From the NCBI GenBank assembly GCA_905182555.1, contig CAJJBX010000021.1, positions 1 to 64,000 of the forward strand: a stretch of DNA of 64,000 nt, read 5' to 3'. Below the pieces are notes generated by a model. It ran no database searches. It was not told the origin of the DNA and saw nothing but the letters and a program-made list of their open reading frames with translations. The position numbers and the translations under genes were made by a program. Each line of letters starts with the position of its first letter. Position 1 is the stretch's first letter. Positions 54,333 to 63,246 of the stretch are shown here, one piece after another. The DNA comes from an uncultured Ilumatobacter sp. GTDB taxonomy: Bacteria; Actinomycetota; Acidimicrobiia; Acidimicrobiales; Ilumatobacteraceae.

Positions 54333-55985
54333 CTACTGGGCGGCGAGGTCGATCGCGCGTTGCTTGAGGGCGCGATAGTCGAGCTTTCCATTGTTGGCAC
54401 GCCCGACCGTGTCGATTTCAAAGACAGCCTTCGGTGCCTTGTAGGCAGCGAGGTTGGCCTTGACGTGTTCGCGCAGCTCTTGTGATTCGACCGAAGCGCC
54501 CGGGTGAGTTTCGATGAGCGCAGTGATCGATTCGCCCCACTTCTCGTCTGGCAATCCCACGACTGCGGCGTCGGCAACGGCGCGATGCCGTTTGAGGCAC
54601 TCTTCGACTTCTTCCGGGTACACCTTTTCGCCACCGGTGTTGATGCATTGGCTTCCGCGCCCAAGGAGGGCGACGGTGCCGTCGACTTCGACCGTGGCGT
54701 AGTCGCCCGGGATTGAATAGCGCTCGCCGCCGATGATCACAAAAGTTTCGGCCGACTTGACCTCGTCCTTGTAATAACCAATCGGGGTGCGGCCGCGCAG
54801 AGCCACCCGACCACGCTCACCCGAGCCCGGACCGACGTCGTTGCCGTCGTCGGTGATGACTCGCGTGTTGGGGCCAAGTTGGAACTGAGCAGTCTGACGG
54901 TTCGGGTCGCTGGCTGACTCGGAGGTCGTCGTGTTTGTCGCCATGCCGATTGCTTCGCTCGATCCGAGGGCGTCGACCATGATCAGCCGATCGTTGTGGC
55001 GGAGCAGGCCGTCTTTGGTCTCTTTCGACCACATCACGCCGGACGACACGATCACGCGGAGCGACGAGATGTCCCAACGATCGGGCTCGGCCTCAAGAGC
55101 TTTGAGGATCGGCTTGGCGAACGCATCGCCGACGATCGACGTTGAGTTGATCTCGTACTGTTCGACTGAATCGAGGAATTCCGCGGCATTGAAGCTGCGG
55201 CCCACGACGGTGGTGACACTGCCGCCGACCATCAGGTTGCTAATTGCATTGAATAAGCCGGTTCCATGCATAAGAGGCGCCCCCGGCAGGTTGCGCGGGC
55301 CGGACTTGGTAGCGCGCGCTTCAACAGCATCGAGGTCCTGCTCGGGCGGAAGTCGCATGCGATTGTTGGCGTCGAGTAGGCCGAACAAGTCGTCTTGGCG
55401 CCACATGACGCCCTTCGGCATACCCGTGGTGCCGCCGGTGTAGAGGAGCATCAGGTGGTCGCCCGAGCGACCCCATGGCCCCGACACGTTCTCGTCGGTT
55501 CCAGCAACGGCAGCGACCTCATACGGCATTGCCCAGTCGGGGCACGGGCCAGCGCCGTCGTCGACCCAAAGCCATGTCGTGATGCGCGGGACACGAGAAC
55601 GGATTGCCTCGATCTGGTCGACAAACGTTCCGTGGAAGACCACGGTGGTGACGTCGCCGTTGTCCCACAGGTAAACGAGCTCGTCAGCGGCATACCGATA
55701 GTTAGTATTGACCGTGGCGCAGCCGGCCTTGAATGCAGCGAAGGTCGACTCGAGGTACTCAGGACAGTTGTAGAGGTACTGGGCAATCTTGTCCTGCTCC
55801 GCTGCTCCAGGCGCAGCGAGCAGGGCAGCCGCAACGCCATTGGCACGCCGGTTCATCTCAGTCCAGCTGATCTGGCGAGCGCCTTGCTGCTGGGCGAGTG
55901 CATCGCCGAGGCCTTCGGCGATTGTCTCCCAGACGTCGGCGAGATTCCATCCCGTCTCGGTGGGGTTTGAGTCGATTGTCGTCAC
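54333..55985 (-). CDS. Acyl-CoA synthetase (FadD3-like)
   Basis: AMP-forming ligase of 550 residues. It shows LLYTGGTTGMPKGVMW, DALGSSEAIGMATN, INTGGEKVYPEEVEECL and the C-terminal lysine in ANNGKLDYRAL. The length and the block ATVNTNYRYAADELVYLW resemble FadD-type enzymes used on large or ring-containing acids in Actinomycetota. Substrate not determined. It is followed by the beta-PGM/GH65 pair on the same strand but with a gap of about 100 bp. Confidence 0.88.
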   Translation of the reverse strand: MTTIDSNPTETGWNLADVWETIAEGLGDALAQQQGARQISWTEMNRRANGVAAALLAAPGAAEQDKIAQYLYNCPEYLESTFAAFKAGCATVNTNYRYAADELVYLWDNGDVTTVVFHGTFVDQIEAIRSRVPRITTWLWVDDGAGPCPDWAMPYEVAAVAGTDENVSGPWGRSGDHLMLLYTGGTTGMPKGVMWRQDDLFGLLDANNRMRLPPEQDLDAVEARATKSGPRNLPGAPLMHGTGLFNAISNLMVGGSVTTVVGRSFNAAEFLDSVEQYEINSTSIVGDAFAKPILKALEAEPDRWDISSLRVIVSSGVMWSKETKDGLLRHNDRLIMVDALGSSEAIGMATNTTTSESASDPNRQTAQFQLGPNTRVITDDGNDVGPGSGERGRVALRGRTPIGYYKDEVKSAETFVIIGGERYSIPGDYATVEVDGTVALLGRGSQCINTGGEKVYPEEVEECLKRHRAVADAAVVGLPDEKWGESITALIETHPGASVESQELREHVKANLAAYKAPKAVFEIDTVGRANNGKLDYRALKQRAIDLAAQ

Positions 55986-56004
55986 GCCGAACGACGGTAG
56001 CCAA

Positions 56005-56817
56005 CTAGCTCGGCGGTCCCTGCATTAGCCGGTCGTATGCCGCATTTGCAGGGGAATGTTCAGACATCGCACCCCACATTGATTCGATCCACCAGGTGGC
56101 TCCGGCGTCTTTGTATGCCCTCGGCGAATGCTCGGTGCCCTGGCCCTCGACGACGATGTCGAAGTCGTTGGCGGTGCTGGGGTGCGCAGCAATTTCGGCG
56201 CGCAGTGTCGCGACCTCGTCGAGCGTCGGTTGACGGACACCCATCTCGGTCGACGGGTCGATGACCTGCGGGATGATTCCGTCCCAGCTGAGTGCACGAC
56301 GCATCGACTTCGGTCGGTCGAGGGCTCCAACGCACCAGATGGGGACGCGCGGTTGCTGGACGGTGTGGCCGATGGTTGGAAATTCAGTGGACTGCACCGT
56401 GTAGTGCGTGCCCGCGTACTCGAAGGGCTGGCCCTTCCAGAGGCCGCACATAACGTCAAGACACTCGTCCATCAGCTCGGATCGCACCTTGCGGTTGCAC
56501 TCCTCGCCAAAGGTGTCGAATCCACTGTTGGTCGCTCCGAGGCCAACCGACAGGGTGACCCGACCGTCGGAAATGCGGTCGACGGTTGCCACTTGGCTCG
56601 CCAACTCCCATGGCCGACGGCGTGACGGCGGTGTGAGCATCGTGCCCAACCTGATCTTGGAGGTCCGGACAGCGGCGAGGCCGAGCGAGATCCACGCGTC
56701 GACACCCCAGACCGGTTCCCACACAAAGAGGCCGTCCCAACCGGCTTGTTCGGCGGCAGCCGCGAGATCTCCGACGTCGGTGGCGTCAGCCCACGGAATC
56801 ACAAATCCAAACTTCAC
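56005..56817 (-). CDS. LLM-class F420-dependent oxidoreductase
   Basis: Luciferase-like protein of 270 residues beginning MKFGFVIPWADATDVGDLAA. GWDGLFVWEPVWGVDAW, RLGTMLTPPSRRRPWELA, GRVTLSVGLGATNSGF and VPIWCVGALDRPKSMRRAL are family landmarks. It ends 19 bp before the FadD gene start on the same strand. Substrate unknown. It is shorter than most family members but the core barrel appears complete. Confidence 0.85.
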   Translation of the reverse strand: MKFGFVIPWADATDVGDLAAAAEQAGWDGLFVWEPVWGVDAWISLGLAAVRTSKIRLGTMLTPPSRRRPWELASQVATVDRISDGRVTLSVGLGATNSGFDTFGEECNRKVRSELMDECLDVMCGLWKGQPFEYAGTHYTVQSTEFPTIGHTVQQPRVPIWCVGALDRPKSMRRALSWDGIIPQVIDPSTEMGVRQPTLDEVATLRAEIAAHPSTANDFDIVVEGQGTEHSPRAYKDAGATWWIESMWGAMSEHSPANAAYDRLMQGPPS

Positions 56818-56950
56818 GAACTCGACGCTAGATCACATCAGGCTGGCGTGCCCGAAAAGCTGTTCTACGTCGAGCTTTTGGTGCGCATGCCAACCGAATT
56901 GTCGATGCAAATTGAGTGAAGCGGTTCGCGCTGGGTCCTACAGTGCAGCG

Positions 56951-58041
56951 ATGGTCACGCTTGTTGATGCCGCACACGATCTCATTGAACTCATCGAGGC
57001 GCATGCCGATCTTGCGGAACGCAACCGGCGTTTGCCGGGCGAGACCGTCAAGGCGTTGACCGATGCGAATTTGATGCGGATGTGTGTCCCGGCGCAATAC
57101 GGCGGCCCGGAGGCGGACCCGCTCACGCTTCTGGAAGCAATCGCCACACTCGCTTTCGCCGACGGCGCAGCCGGGTGGTGCGCGATGATCGCCTCTACCA
57201 CGTCGTCGATGGCAGCGTTTCTGCCCTCGAGCGCCGCACAGCAGATCTATGGAGACCCGCAGGTGGTCACCGGCGGCGGCGACAAGGATGTCAAGGTTTG
57301 GGGATACGACGAGGGCGCGTGCTTCCACGTCGGAAAGGGCCACAGCGGCGCCATCGCTAAGGTCAAGTTTTCGCCCGACGGCCAGAAGATCGTCACCGTC
57401 GGCTCCGGCAAAGCGACGTCACCCTCCACGACACCTGGCACACCTCTGGGATGCGCGGATCGGGTTCGCTCGACTTTTCGGTTGAAGCAGCGTTCGCTCC
57501 AGCCGAATTTACCATGCAGCCCGGCGTCACTCACCCAGCGGTCGACACGCCTCTCGCACGCTTCCCGAACTTCGCACTCCTCGCGGCGGCCGTGAGCGCG
57601 GTCGGCCTCGGTATCGCGCGGCGCAAGCGCTCGACTAAGTGTTCGTTACATGCACAGGTAACGAAGAGGCCGCCCTGGCTCAACTAGCCGACATCGCAGC
57701 AAATGGAAGCTTAGCTGAAGTCGCCCGCGCCGAAGCCGCCTATCACCTTGCTGTGGAAGCCGATGTTGCCGATCGCAGCCGTTCTTGCCGGCGACGGCGC
57801 CACAATCGAGCAGCGCACCTGCATCCGGCTCGCCGCCACGAACGCGGCGGCCGTCGGCGCTGAAGTCACCGACACCGCCTTTACCTTGGCCGGCGGTACT
57901 GCTGTCTATGACACCAGCCTGCTCGGCCGGTGCCTGCGCGACGCCCACGTTGTTACCCAGCACATCCAGACCGCACCCAAGCTGAACGAGAAGATCGGCC
58001 AGCTTCTGCTCGGCCAGGACACCGATACTTCAATGTTCTGA
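56951..58041 (+). pseudogene. Acyl-CoA dehydrogenase-like gene with a foreign WD40 segment and frame breaks
   Basis: The N-terminal ACAD domain (NRRLPGETVKALTDANLMRM, GGPEADPLTLLEAIATLAFA, GWCAMIASTTSSMAAFLP) runs to QVVTGG at about 57277. ACAD sequence resumes near 57412 as VTLHDTWHTSGMRGSGSLDF, HPAVDTPLARFPNFALLAAA and, after frame breaks around 57620-57770, TIEQRTCIRLAATNA, TLAGGTAVYDTS and LRDAHVVTQHIQTAP. The stretch between is a WD40 repeat, listed separately. The closest ACAD types are HsaA/DszC-like or FadE-like proteins. As written no working enzyme is made. Confidence 0.78.
57266..57412 (+). other. WD40 fragment resembling eukaryotic CFAP52, inside the acyl-CoA dehydrogenase
   Basis: In frame with the ACAD start, the protein reads GGGDKDVKVWGYDEGACFHV, then GKGHSGAIAKVKFSPDGQKI and VTVGSG. 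This is a WD40 blade; KVWGYDEG..HVG.GHSG..KVK and VT.GGGDK match what I know of the C-terminal blades of the ciliary protein CFAP52 (WDR16). The left edge falls on GTCACCGGCGGC (57266-57277), coding VTGG, which both ACAD and CFAP52 proteins contain. The right edge is near 57400-57412, where the WD40 stops mid-blade. No other ciliary sequence is nearby. Confidence 0.6.
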
Positions 58042-58069
58042 GTGTGCAGCTGCGCTGCAGGGCCGACTC

Positions 58070-58328
58070 CGTCGGCCCTGCGACTGGCCTCGCAGATTCA
58101 GAAGTCTTCGGGCTGGCGCCTGAATTCGCGTCGTTCCTGCGCTGCTCCTGCCACTTGAGCAGTGCAAACTCGTCGTAGCGCTTGCCGAGGATCTGGTCGG
58201 CGTCGGCGAGGTCGCCCGCTTACTCGGAGATGACGCGGTCTGCAACGAAGCCTGGGTGAGCCGGATCGTTGATGACGGCGTTGATGACCGATCCGACGTC
58301 GTTGACGCCGGTCGCACCGAGCAACGTG
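58070..58328 (-). pseudogene. Unidentified coding remnant downstream of the 8-bp repeat
   Basis: On the minus strand, reading away from the repeat, one frame gives LLGATGVNDVGSVINAVIND and PAHPGFVADRVISE, a TAA, and then GDLADADQILGKRYDEF and LLKWQEQRRNDANSG. It looks like real protein sequence with a premature stop, perhaps the end of a larger gene. I do not recognise the family. The part upstream is the 8-bp repeat and an ATG at 58524 in another frame, MDDGMPPKRPTRTPDDELAG, which would join this frame if one 8-bp unit were removed. Confidence 0.35.
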
Positions 58329-58456
58329 TGCCGATGTGCCGATGTGCCGATGTGCCGATGTGCCGATGTGCCGATGTGCCGATGTGCCGATGTGCCGATG
58401 TGCCGATGTGCCGATGTGCCGATGTGCCGATGTGCCGATGTGCCGATGTGCCGATG
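58329..58456. repeat. Sixteen perfect tandem copies of an 8-bp unit
   Basis: TGCCGATG repeated sixteen times without error, 128 bp. Because 8 is not a multiple of three, gain or loss of a unit shifts any frame reading through it. All six frames are open across it, giving octapeptide repeats such as PMCRCADV (plus) or TSAHRHIG (minus). It lies upstream of the enoyl-CoA hydratase ATG (58650) and downstream of the ACAD remnant. Confidence 0.98.
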
Positions 58457-58530
58457 CCGAGTTCGCCAGCAAGTTCATCGTCCGGAGTTCTCGTTGGGCG
58501 CTTCGGCGGCATGCCATCGTCCATGCCATG

Positions 58531-58578
58531 TCACCATGCCATTCACCATGCCATTCACCATGCCATTCACCATGCCAT
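58531..58578. repeat. Four tandem copies of a 12-bp unit
   Basis: TCACCATGCCAT repeated four times, with a partial flanking copy (CCATGCCATG) on the left and TCAC on the right. It lies 72 bp before the enoyl-CoA hydratase ATG. The unit is a multiple of three. Together with the 8-bp array it fills most of the 608-bp gap between the ACAD stop and the hydratase start, in which I find no other intact gene. Confidence 0.95.
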
Positions 58579-58649
58579 TCACGGCGCCGGCAAAAAGGAG
58601 CAGGAGCCCGGTGGGAACGCAACGGCGCAGCTCGCGTACCTTCCCGTGC

Positions 58650-59444
58650 ATGGAGACGATCTCGCTTGCGCGCACTGGCCATGTGGTAACCGCCACAATC
58701 AACAACCCGAACTCGCCGATGAATGCCGTCGACGAGCAGTTGCATCACGACTTCGGCGAGCTGTTCCGCATGCTCAAGATGGCCGACGACGAATTGCTCG
58801 TCGGGGCGAGGGTGATCGTGCTGACAGGATCGGGCCGGGCGTTTTCCGCCGGTGGCGACATGGCTTGGTTCCCTGAACTGCGGACGCCGGATCGATTGAC
58901 ACGTTTGCGGCGCGAAGGAAAACAGATCATCTGGGATCAGCTCGATGTGGAGATCCCAATCGTGTGCGGGTTGAACGGCCCAGCGGTCGGCCTCGGCGCT
59001 TCGATCGCGCTCATGTGTGATGTGATTGTGATGGCCGAGACGGCAGCGATCATCGACCCGCACGTCCAGGTCGGCCTCGTCGCCGGCGACGGCGGCGCGG
59101 CAATCTGGCCACTCCTGCTCGGCCCGATGGCGGCAAAGCGGCACCTGCTGCTCGGGGACCCACTCACCGCCGTCGAGGCACTGCGCCTCGGCGTCGCAGC
59201 CGAGATTTGCCCGGCCATCGATGTTGGGGCGGGTGCCCTCCGGTGGGCAGAGCGAATCGCAGCGCAGGCGCCACTCGCGGTGCAGGGCACAAAAATTGCT
59301 GTCAACCAGCAATTGAAGCAAGCGTTGCTGACGAGCTTCGATGTGTCGATGGCTCTAGAGATGCCGTGCTTCAACTCAGCTGACCACGCCGAGGCTGTGG
59401 CGGCTTTCGTCGAGAAGCGAACCCCCAAGTTCGAAGGCAAGTGA
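58650..59444 (+). CDS. Enoyl-CoA hydratase/isomerase family protein
   Basis: Crotonase-fold protein of 264 residues. The oxyanion-hole regions are GRAFSAGGDMAWF and GPAVGLGASIALMCD, followed by DPHVQVGLVAGDGGA, where one catalytic acid would be expected. It probably hydrates or isomerises an unsaturated acyl-CoA in beta-oxidation. ATG 58650 (METISLARTG) is chosen; the frame stays open upstream through both tandem repeats, but those residues are low-complexity. The next gene is an acyl-CoA synthetase on the same strand. Confidence 0.88.
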   Translation: METISLARTGHVVTATINNPNSPMNAVDEQLHHDFGELFRMLKMADDELLVGARVIVLTGSGRAFSAGGDMAWFPELRTPDRLTRLRREGKQIIWDQLDVEIPIVCGLNGPAVGLGASIALMCDVIVMAETAAIIDPHVQVGLVAGDGGAAIWPLLLGPMAAKRHLLLGDPLTAVEALRLGVAAEICPAIDVGAGALRWAERIAAQAPLAVQGTKIAVNQQLKQALLTSFDVSMALEMPCFNSADHAEAVAAFVEKRTPKFEGK

Positions 59445-59579
59445 GGCGAACCCCAGAAGTCCTGTCTCACCGCTGCCGACGTCGTTAACGAGCGCTGTAC
59501 CGAAGCATCGAGCGCTGAAGTCGCGCTGAAGTCGCGCTGGTAGTTGGGTCATTGATCTCGATGTGCCTATTGTCACGTC

Positions 59580-61165
59580 ATGAGTGCCATCGCGAACGTC
59601 GCCGGAATCGTCCGAACACACGGTGTGGGGAGGCCCGAGCACACCGCCCTGATCGAAGGGCAACGGCGTCTGTCCTGGGCCGACGTGTATGAGCGTGCGC
59701 AACGAACTTCTCAGGCGCTCGCGTCGGTCGGCGTTGGTGCTGAAGACCGTGTGGCATTCCTCGATAAAAACGGCATCGAACACTTCGATGTGTTCTTTGG
59801 TGCGTCGCTCCTCAACGCCGTTGCAGTCGACGTCAACTGGCGCCTTGCTCCGCCGGAAGTTGCCTTCATCGTCAACGACGCGGAAGCCAAGGTGCTTGTT
59901 GCCGGGCTTGATTTCGTACCGATCCTCGATGCCATCAAGGATGAGCTGACGTCGACGACGAAGATTCTGGTCATCGGTGGGGTCGGTGAGGCCAATGGGG
60001 GCTACGACGACTTCGAAACATGGATCAACGGTTTTGATGCTCAAGACCCCGGCGTCGAAGCCGTCGGCGGCGACGTCGCATTCCAGCTGTACTCGTCGGG
60101 CACGACCGGCCGTCCCAAGGGCGTCATGCTCTCCAACGACAACTTCTTCAGCTTGCTCCCGATGGCCAAGGAGATCTGGGAGCTTTCCGGCGATGCGGTC
60201 AACCTCGCAGCGATGCCGCTCTTCCACATCGGTGGCGGAGGCTGGGCAACGGCAGGCATGTATGAGGGTTGCACGACGGTGATCCTGCGCGAGCTCGACC
60301 CGGCTGGTCTGATCGACCTGATTCAGAACGAGAAGGTCACCCACGGTTTCGTCGTGCCAGCAGTGCTGCAGTTCATGCTGATGATGCCGAACATGGAGGG
60401 TGCTGATTTCTCCAGCTTGAAGATCCTTGTCTACGGAGCGTCACCGATCAGCGAAGAAGTGCTGGCGGCCTGCGTCGAGAAGTTCAAGCCGTGAAACCGT
60501 GCTGGCCTATGGGCTGACCGAAACTACTTTTACACACGACAATCCTGCCCCCCGAAGACCACGACCCGAATGGGCCGAACAAGCATCGCCTCCGGTCGTG
60601 TGGTGTTGCCGGCCCAGGGGTCGAGGTGCGCATGGTCGGCGACGGCGGCGAAGACGTTGAGGTCGGTGAGGTCGGCGAGATCTGGGTGCGCACACCGCAG
60701 AACATGCTGGGTTACTGGAAGATGCCGGAAGAAACAGCCAAGGCGCTCACCGACGACGGCTGGTTCAAGTCAGGCGACGCCGGGTACCTCGACGCCGACG
60801 GCTATCTCTATATCCACGACCGCGTCAAAGACATGATTGTCTCGGGTGGCGAGAACGTGTACCCGGCAGAAGTCGAGAATGTGCTGATGAAGCACGAGGC
60901 CATTGCTGACGTCGCGGTCATCGGCGTGCCGCATGAGAAGTGGGGCGAAACTGGCAAGGCTGTCGTGGTCGCAGCCGAGGGTGCCACGGCCGACGACGCC
61001 ACGGCTGCTTCGATCATCGCCTTCGCCAAAACACAGCTCGCCGGGTTCAAGTGCCCGACGACCGTCGACTGGGTGACCGAACTCCCACGCAACCCCACGG
61101 GCAAGATCTTAAAGAAAGACCTGCGCGAGCCGTATTGGGTTGGGCGTGAAAGGCGCGTGGGCTGA
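59580..61165 (+). CDS. Acyl-CoA synthetase, two frameshifts
   Basis: AMP-forming ligase of about 527 residues. The first part (RRLSWADVYERAQRTSQALA, LYSSGTTGRPKGVMLSND, MPLFHIGGGGWATAG) is open to 60494. One extra base there restores KPETVLAYGLTETT. A second shift near 60535 leads to TILPPEDHDPNGPNKHRLR and the intact C-terminus: PQNMLGYWKMPEETAKAL, FKSGDAGYLDADGYLYI, MIVSGGENVYPAEVENVL and PTGKILKKDLREPYW. Probably a real, working gene with sequence errors. Substrate unknown. It follows the hydratase gene, suggesting a beta-oxidation group. Confidence 0.85.
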
Positions 61166-61295
61166 TTCGGGTCGAATTGGGTGAAACCTCAGGCCAGATC
61201 AGGTCGTCGAGCGACGGTCGCGTTCTGCTGGGACCGCGATGTGACGCGGGGCGCATCGATCGTTCGGTTGTGAAACGTGGATAGCGTGGTCAATC

Positions 61296-63218
61296 GTGTC
61301 TTCTACCGAAACAACCCAGACGCTCGCAGACGGACTGTCTTTGCGAACTGACATCCGCAACCTCGCGATCGTCGCTCACGTCGATCATGGCAAGACCACG
61401 CTGGTCGACGCCATGCTCCAGCAGTCGGGTGCTTTCAGCGCTCACGAAGAAGTCGTCGAGCGGGTCATGGACTCGGGCGACCTCGAACGAGAAAAGGGCA
61501 TTACGATTCTCGCCAAGAACACGTCCCTTGTCTGGGACGACAAAGCGAGTGGGGAGGGCATCGTATCAACATCGTCGATACGCCCGGTCACGCCGACTTC
61601 GGTGGCGAAGTGGAACGTATACTGTCAATGGTCGATTCTGTTTTGTTGGTTGTTGATGCCGTTGATGGGCCTATGCCGCAAACACGTTTTGTGCTGCGTA
61701 AGGCGCTTGCTCGGAACCTGCCGGTGATCCTCGCCATCAACAAGATTGACCGAGCCGACGCGCGCACCGCCGAAGTTGTCGACGAGGAACTGGTCCGATG
61801 ATGCCCGTGAAGACCAGGTCGAGTTTCCAATCGTCTACTGCTCGGGCCGCGACGGCTGGGCAACGCTCGACCTCGACGAGGCGCAGGCCATTGTCAAGGG
61901 CGACGTGACCGGCAAAGACCTGACGGCGTTCGTCGATGTCATTCTGGAGAGCATTCCCGCACCGACCTACACCGAGGGTGCACCACTGCAGGCATGGGTC
62001 ACCAACCTCGATTCCTCGCCGTACCTGGGACGCATGGCGTTGCTCCGCATTATGGAAGGCGAGATCAAGAAGGGTCAGCAGGTTGCCTGGTGCAAGGTTG
62101 ACGGCACGATTGCCCGAGCCAAGATCTCCGAGTTGTTCCTCACAGAGCACCTCACTCGCGTGCCGGTTGAGTCAGCTCGCCAGGGCGACCTCGCAGCCAT
62201 CGCCGGGATCGAAGACATCTTCATCGGCGAGACATTGGCCGACATCGATAATCCAATCGCATTGCCGCTGATCACCGTCGACGAGCCGGCACTGTCGATG
62301 ACCATTGGCATCAACACCTCACCGCTCGCGGGCCGCGAGGGTAAGAAGCTCACTGCCCGCTTAGTCAAAGCCCGCCTCGACCAAGAACTCGTCGGCAACG
62401 TATCGATCCGCGTTCTCCCGACAGTGCGTCCCGACGCCTGGGAAGTTCAGGCCCGTGGCGAACTGCAGTTGGCGATCCTCGTTGAGACTATGCGTCGCGA
62501 AGGTTTCGAGCTGACCGTTGGCAAGCCGATTGTGTTGACCAAAGAAGTCGACGGCAAGCTCCACGAGCCGGTCGAGCGTGTCACCATTGACGTTCCCGAC
62601 GAGTACCTCGGCGCCGTCACGCAGTTGCTGGCCACCCGCAAGGGTCGAATGCAGAACATGGGCGGCAGCGGCTGGGTTCGCCTCGACTATCTCGTGCCGG
62701 CCCGAGGCCTCATTGGTTTCCGCACACAGTTCATGACTGAAACCCGCGGTACCGGCATCATCAGCCACATTTTCGAAGGCTACGAACTGTGGGCTGGCGA
62801 GATCCGTGCTCGTGCGCAGGGCGTGCTGGTCAGTGACCGTATGGGTCCCGTGACGAACTACGCCATGATTAACCTGCAGGATCGTTCGGCCATGATGGTC
62901 AAGGCTGGCGACGACGTCTATGAGGGCATGATCATTGGCGAGAACTCCCGCGCCGGCGACATGGACGTCAACATCTGCCGTGAGAAGAAGCAGACCAACG
63001 TGCGTGCGTCGTCGTCCGACGACACTGTGAAGGTCACGCCGCCAAAGCTGCTGTCGCTTGAAGGCGCACTCGAATTCATCAGCGTCGATGAATGTGTCGA
63101 AGTGACCCCGCAAAACATTCGAATCCGCAAGGTCGAGCTTGACCCCACGATTCGCGCCCGCCACACCAAGAAGGTCAACAACGAGCTGAAGGCCGAGGAC
63201 GAAGCCCGTAAGGGCTGA
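61296..63218 (+). CDS. typA: TypA/BipA ribosome-associated GTPase, frame disrupted
   Basis: Translational GTPase of the EF-G superfamily, about 640 residues. It shows Walker [16 protein letters not shown], switch [15 protein letters not shown] (after repair), [11 protein letters not shown], and long intact domains III-V ([57 protein letters not shown]). One missing base near 61561 breaks [13 protein letters not shown]. Around 61790-61815 the family's loop after VVDE is about 11 nt short and shifts frame. Because TypA is normally conserved and the rest is perfect, error is more likely than decay. Confidence 0.88.
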
Positions 63219-63246
63219 GCGACCAAGGTCGGGCATACTTCCGCTC

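Noticed and set aside
58329-58578. Arrays as a CRISPR
   Set aside because: Units are 8 and 12 bp, directly adjacent with no spacers, and there are no cas genes.
58269-58650. N-terminal extension of the enoyl-CoA hydratase through the repeats (PMCRCADV peptide)
   Set aside because: It is an artefact of repeats that are open in all frames; a normal crotonase start exists at 58650.
58098-59321. Long minus-strand ORF opposite the enoyl-CoA hydratase
   Set aside because: It is the shadow of the hydratase plus repeats, with no family features.
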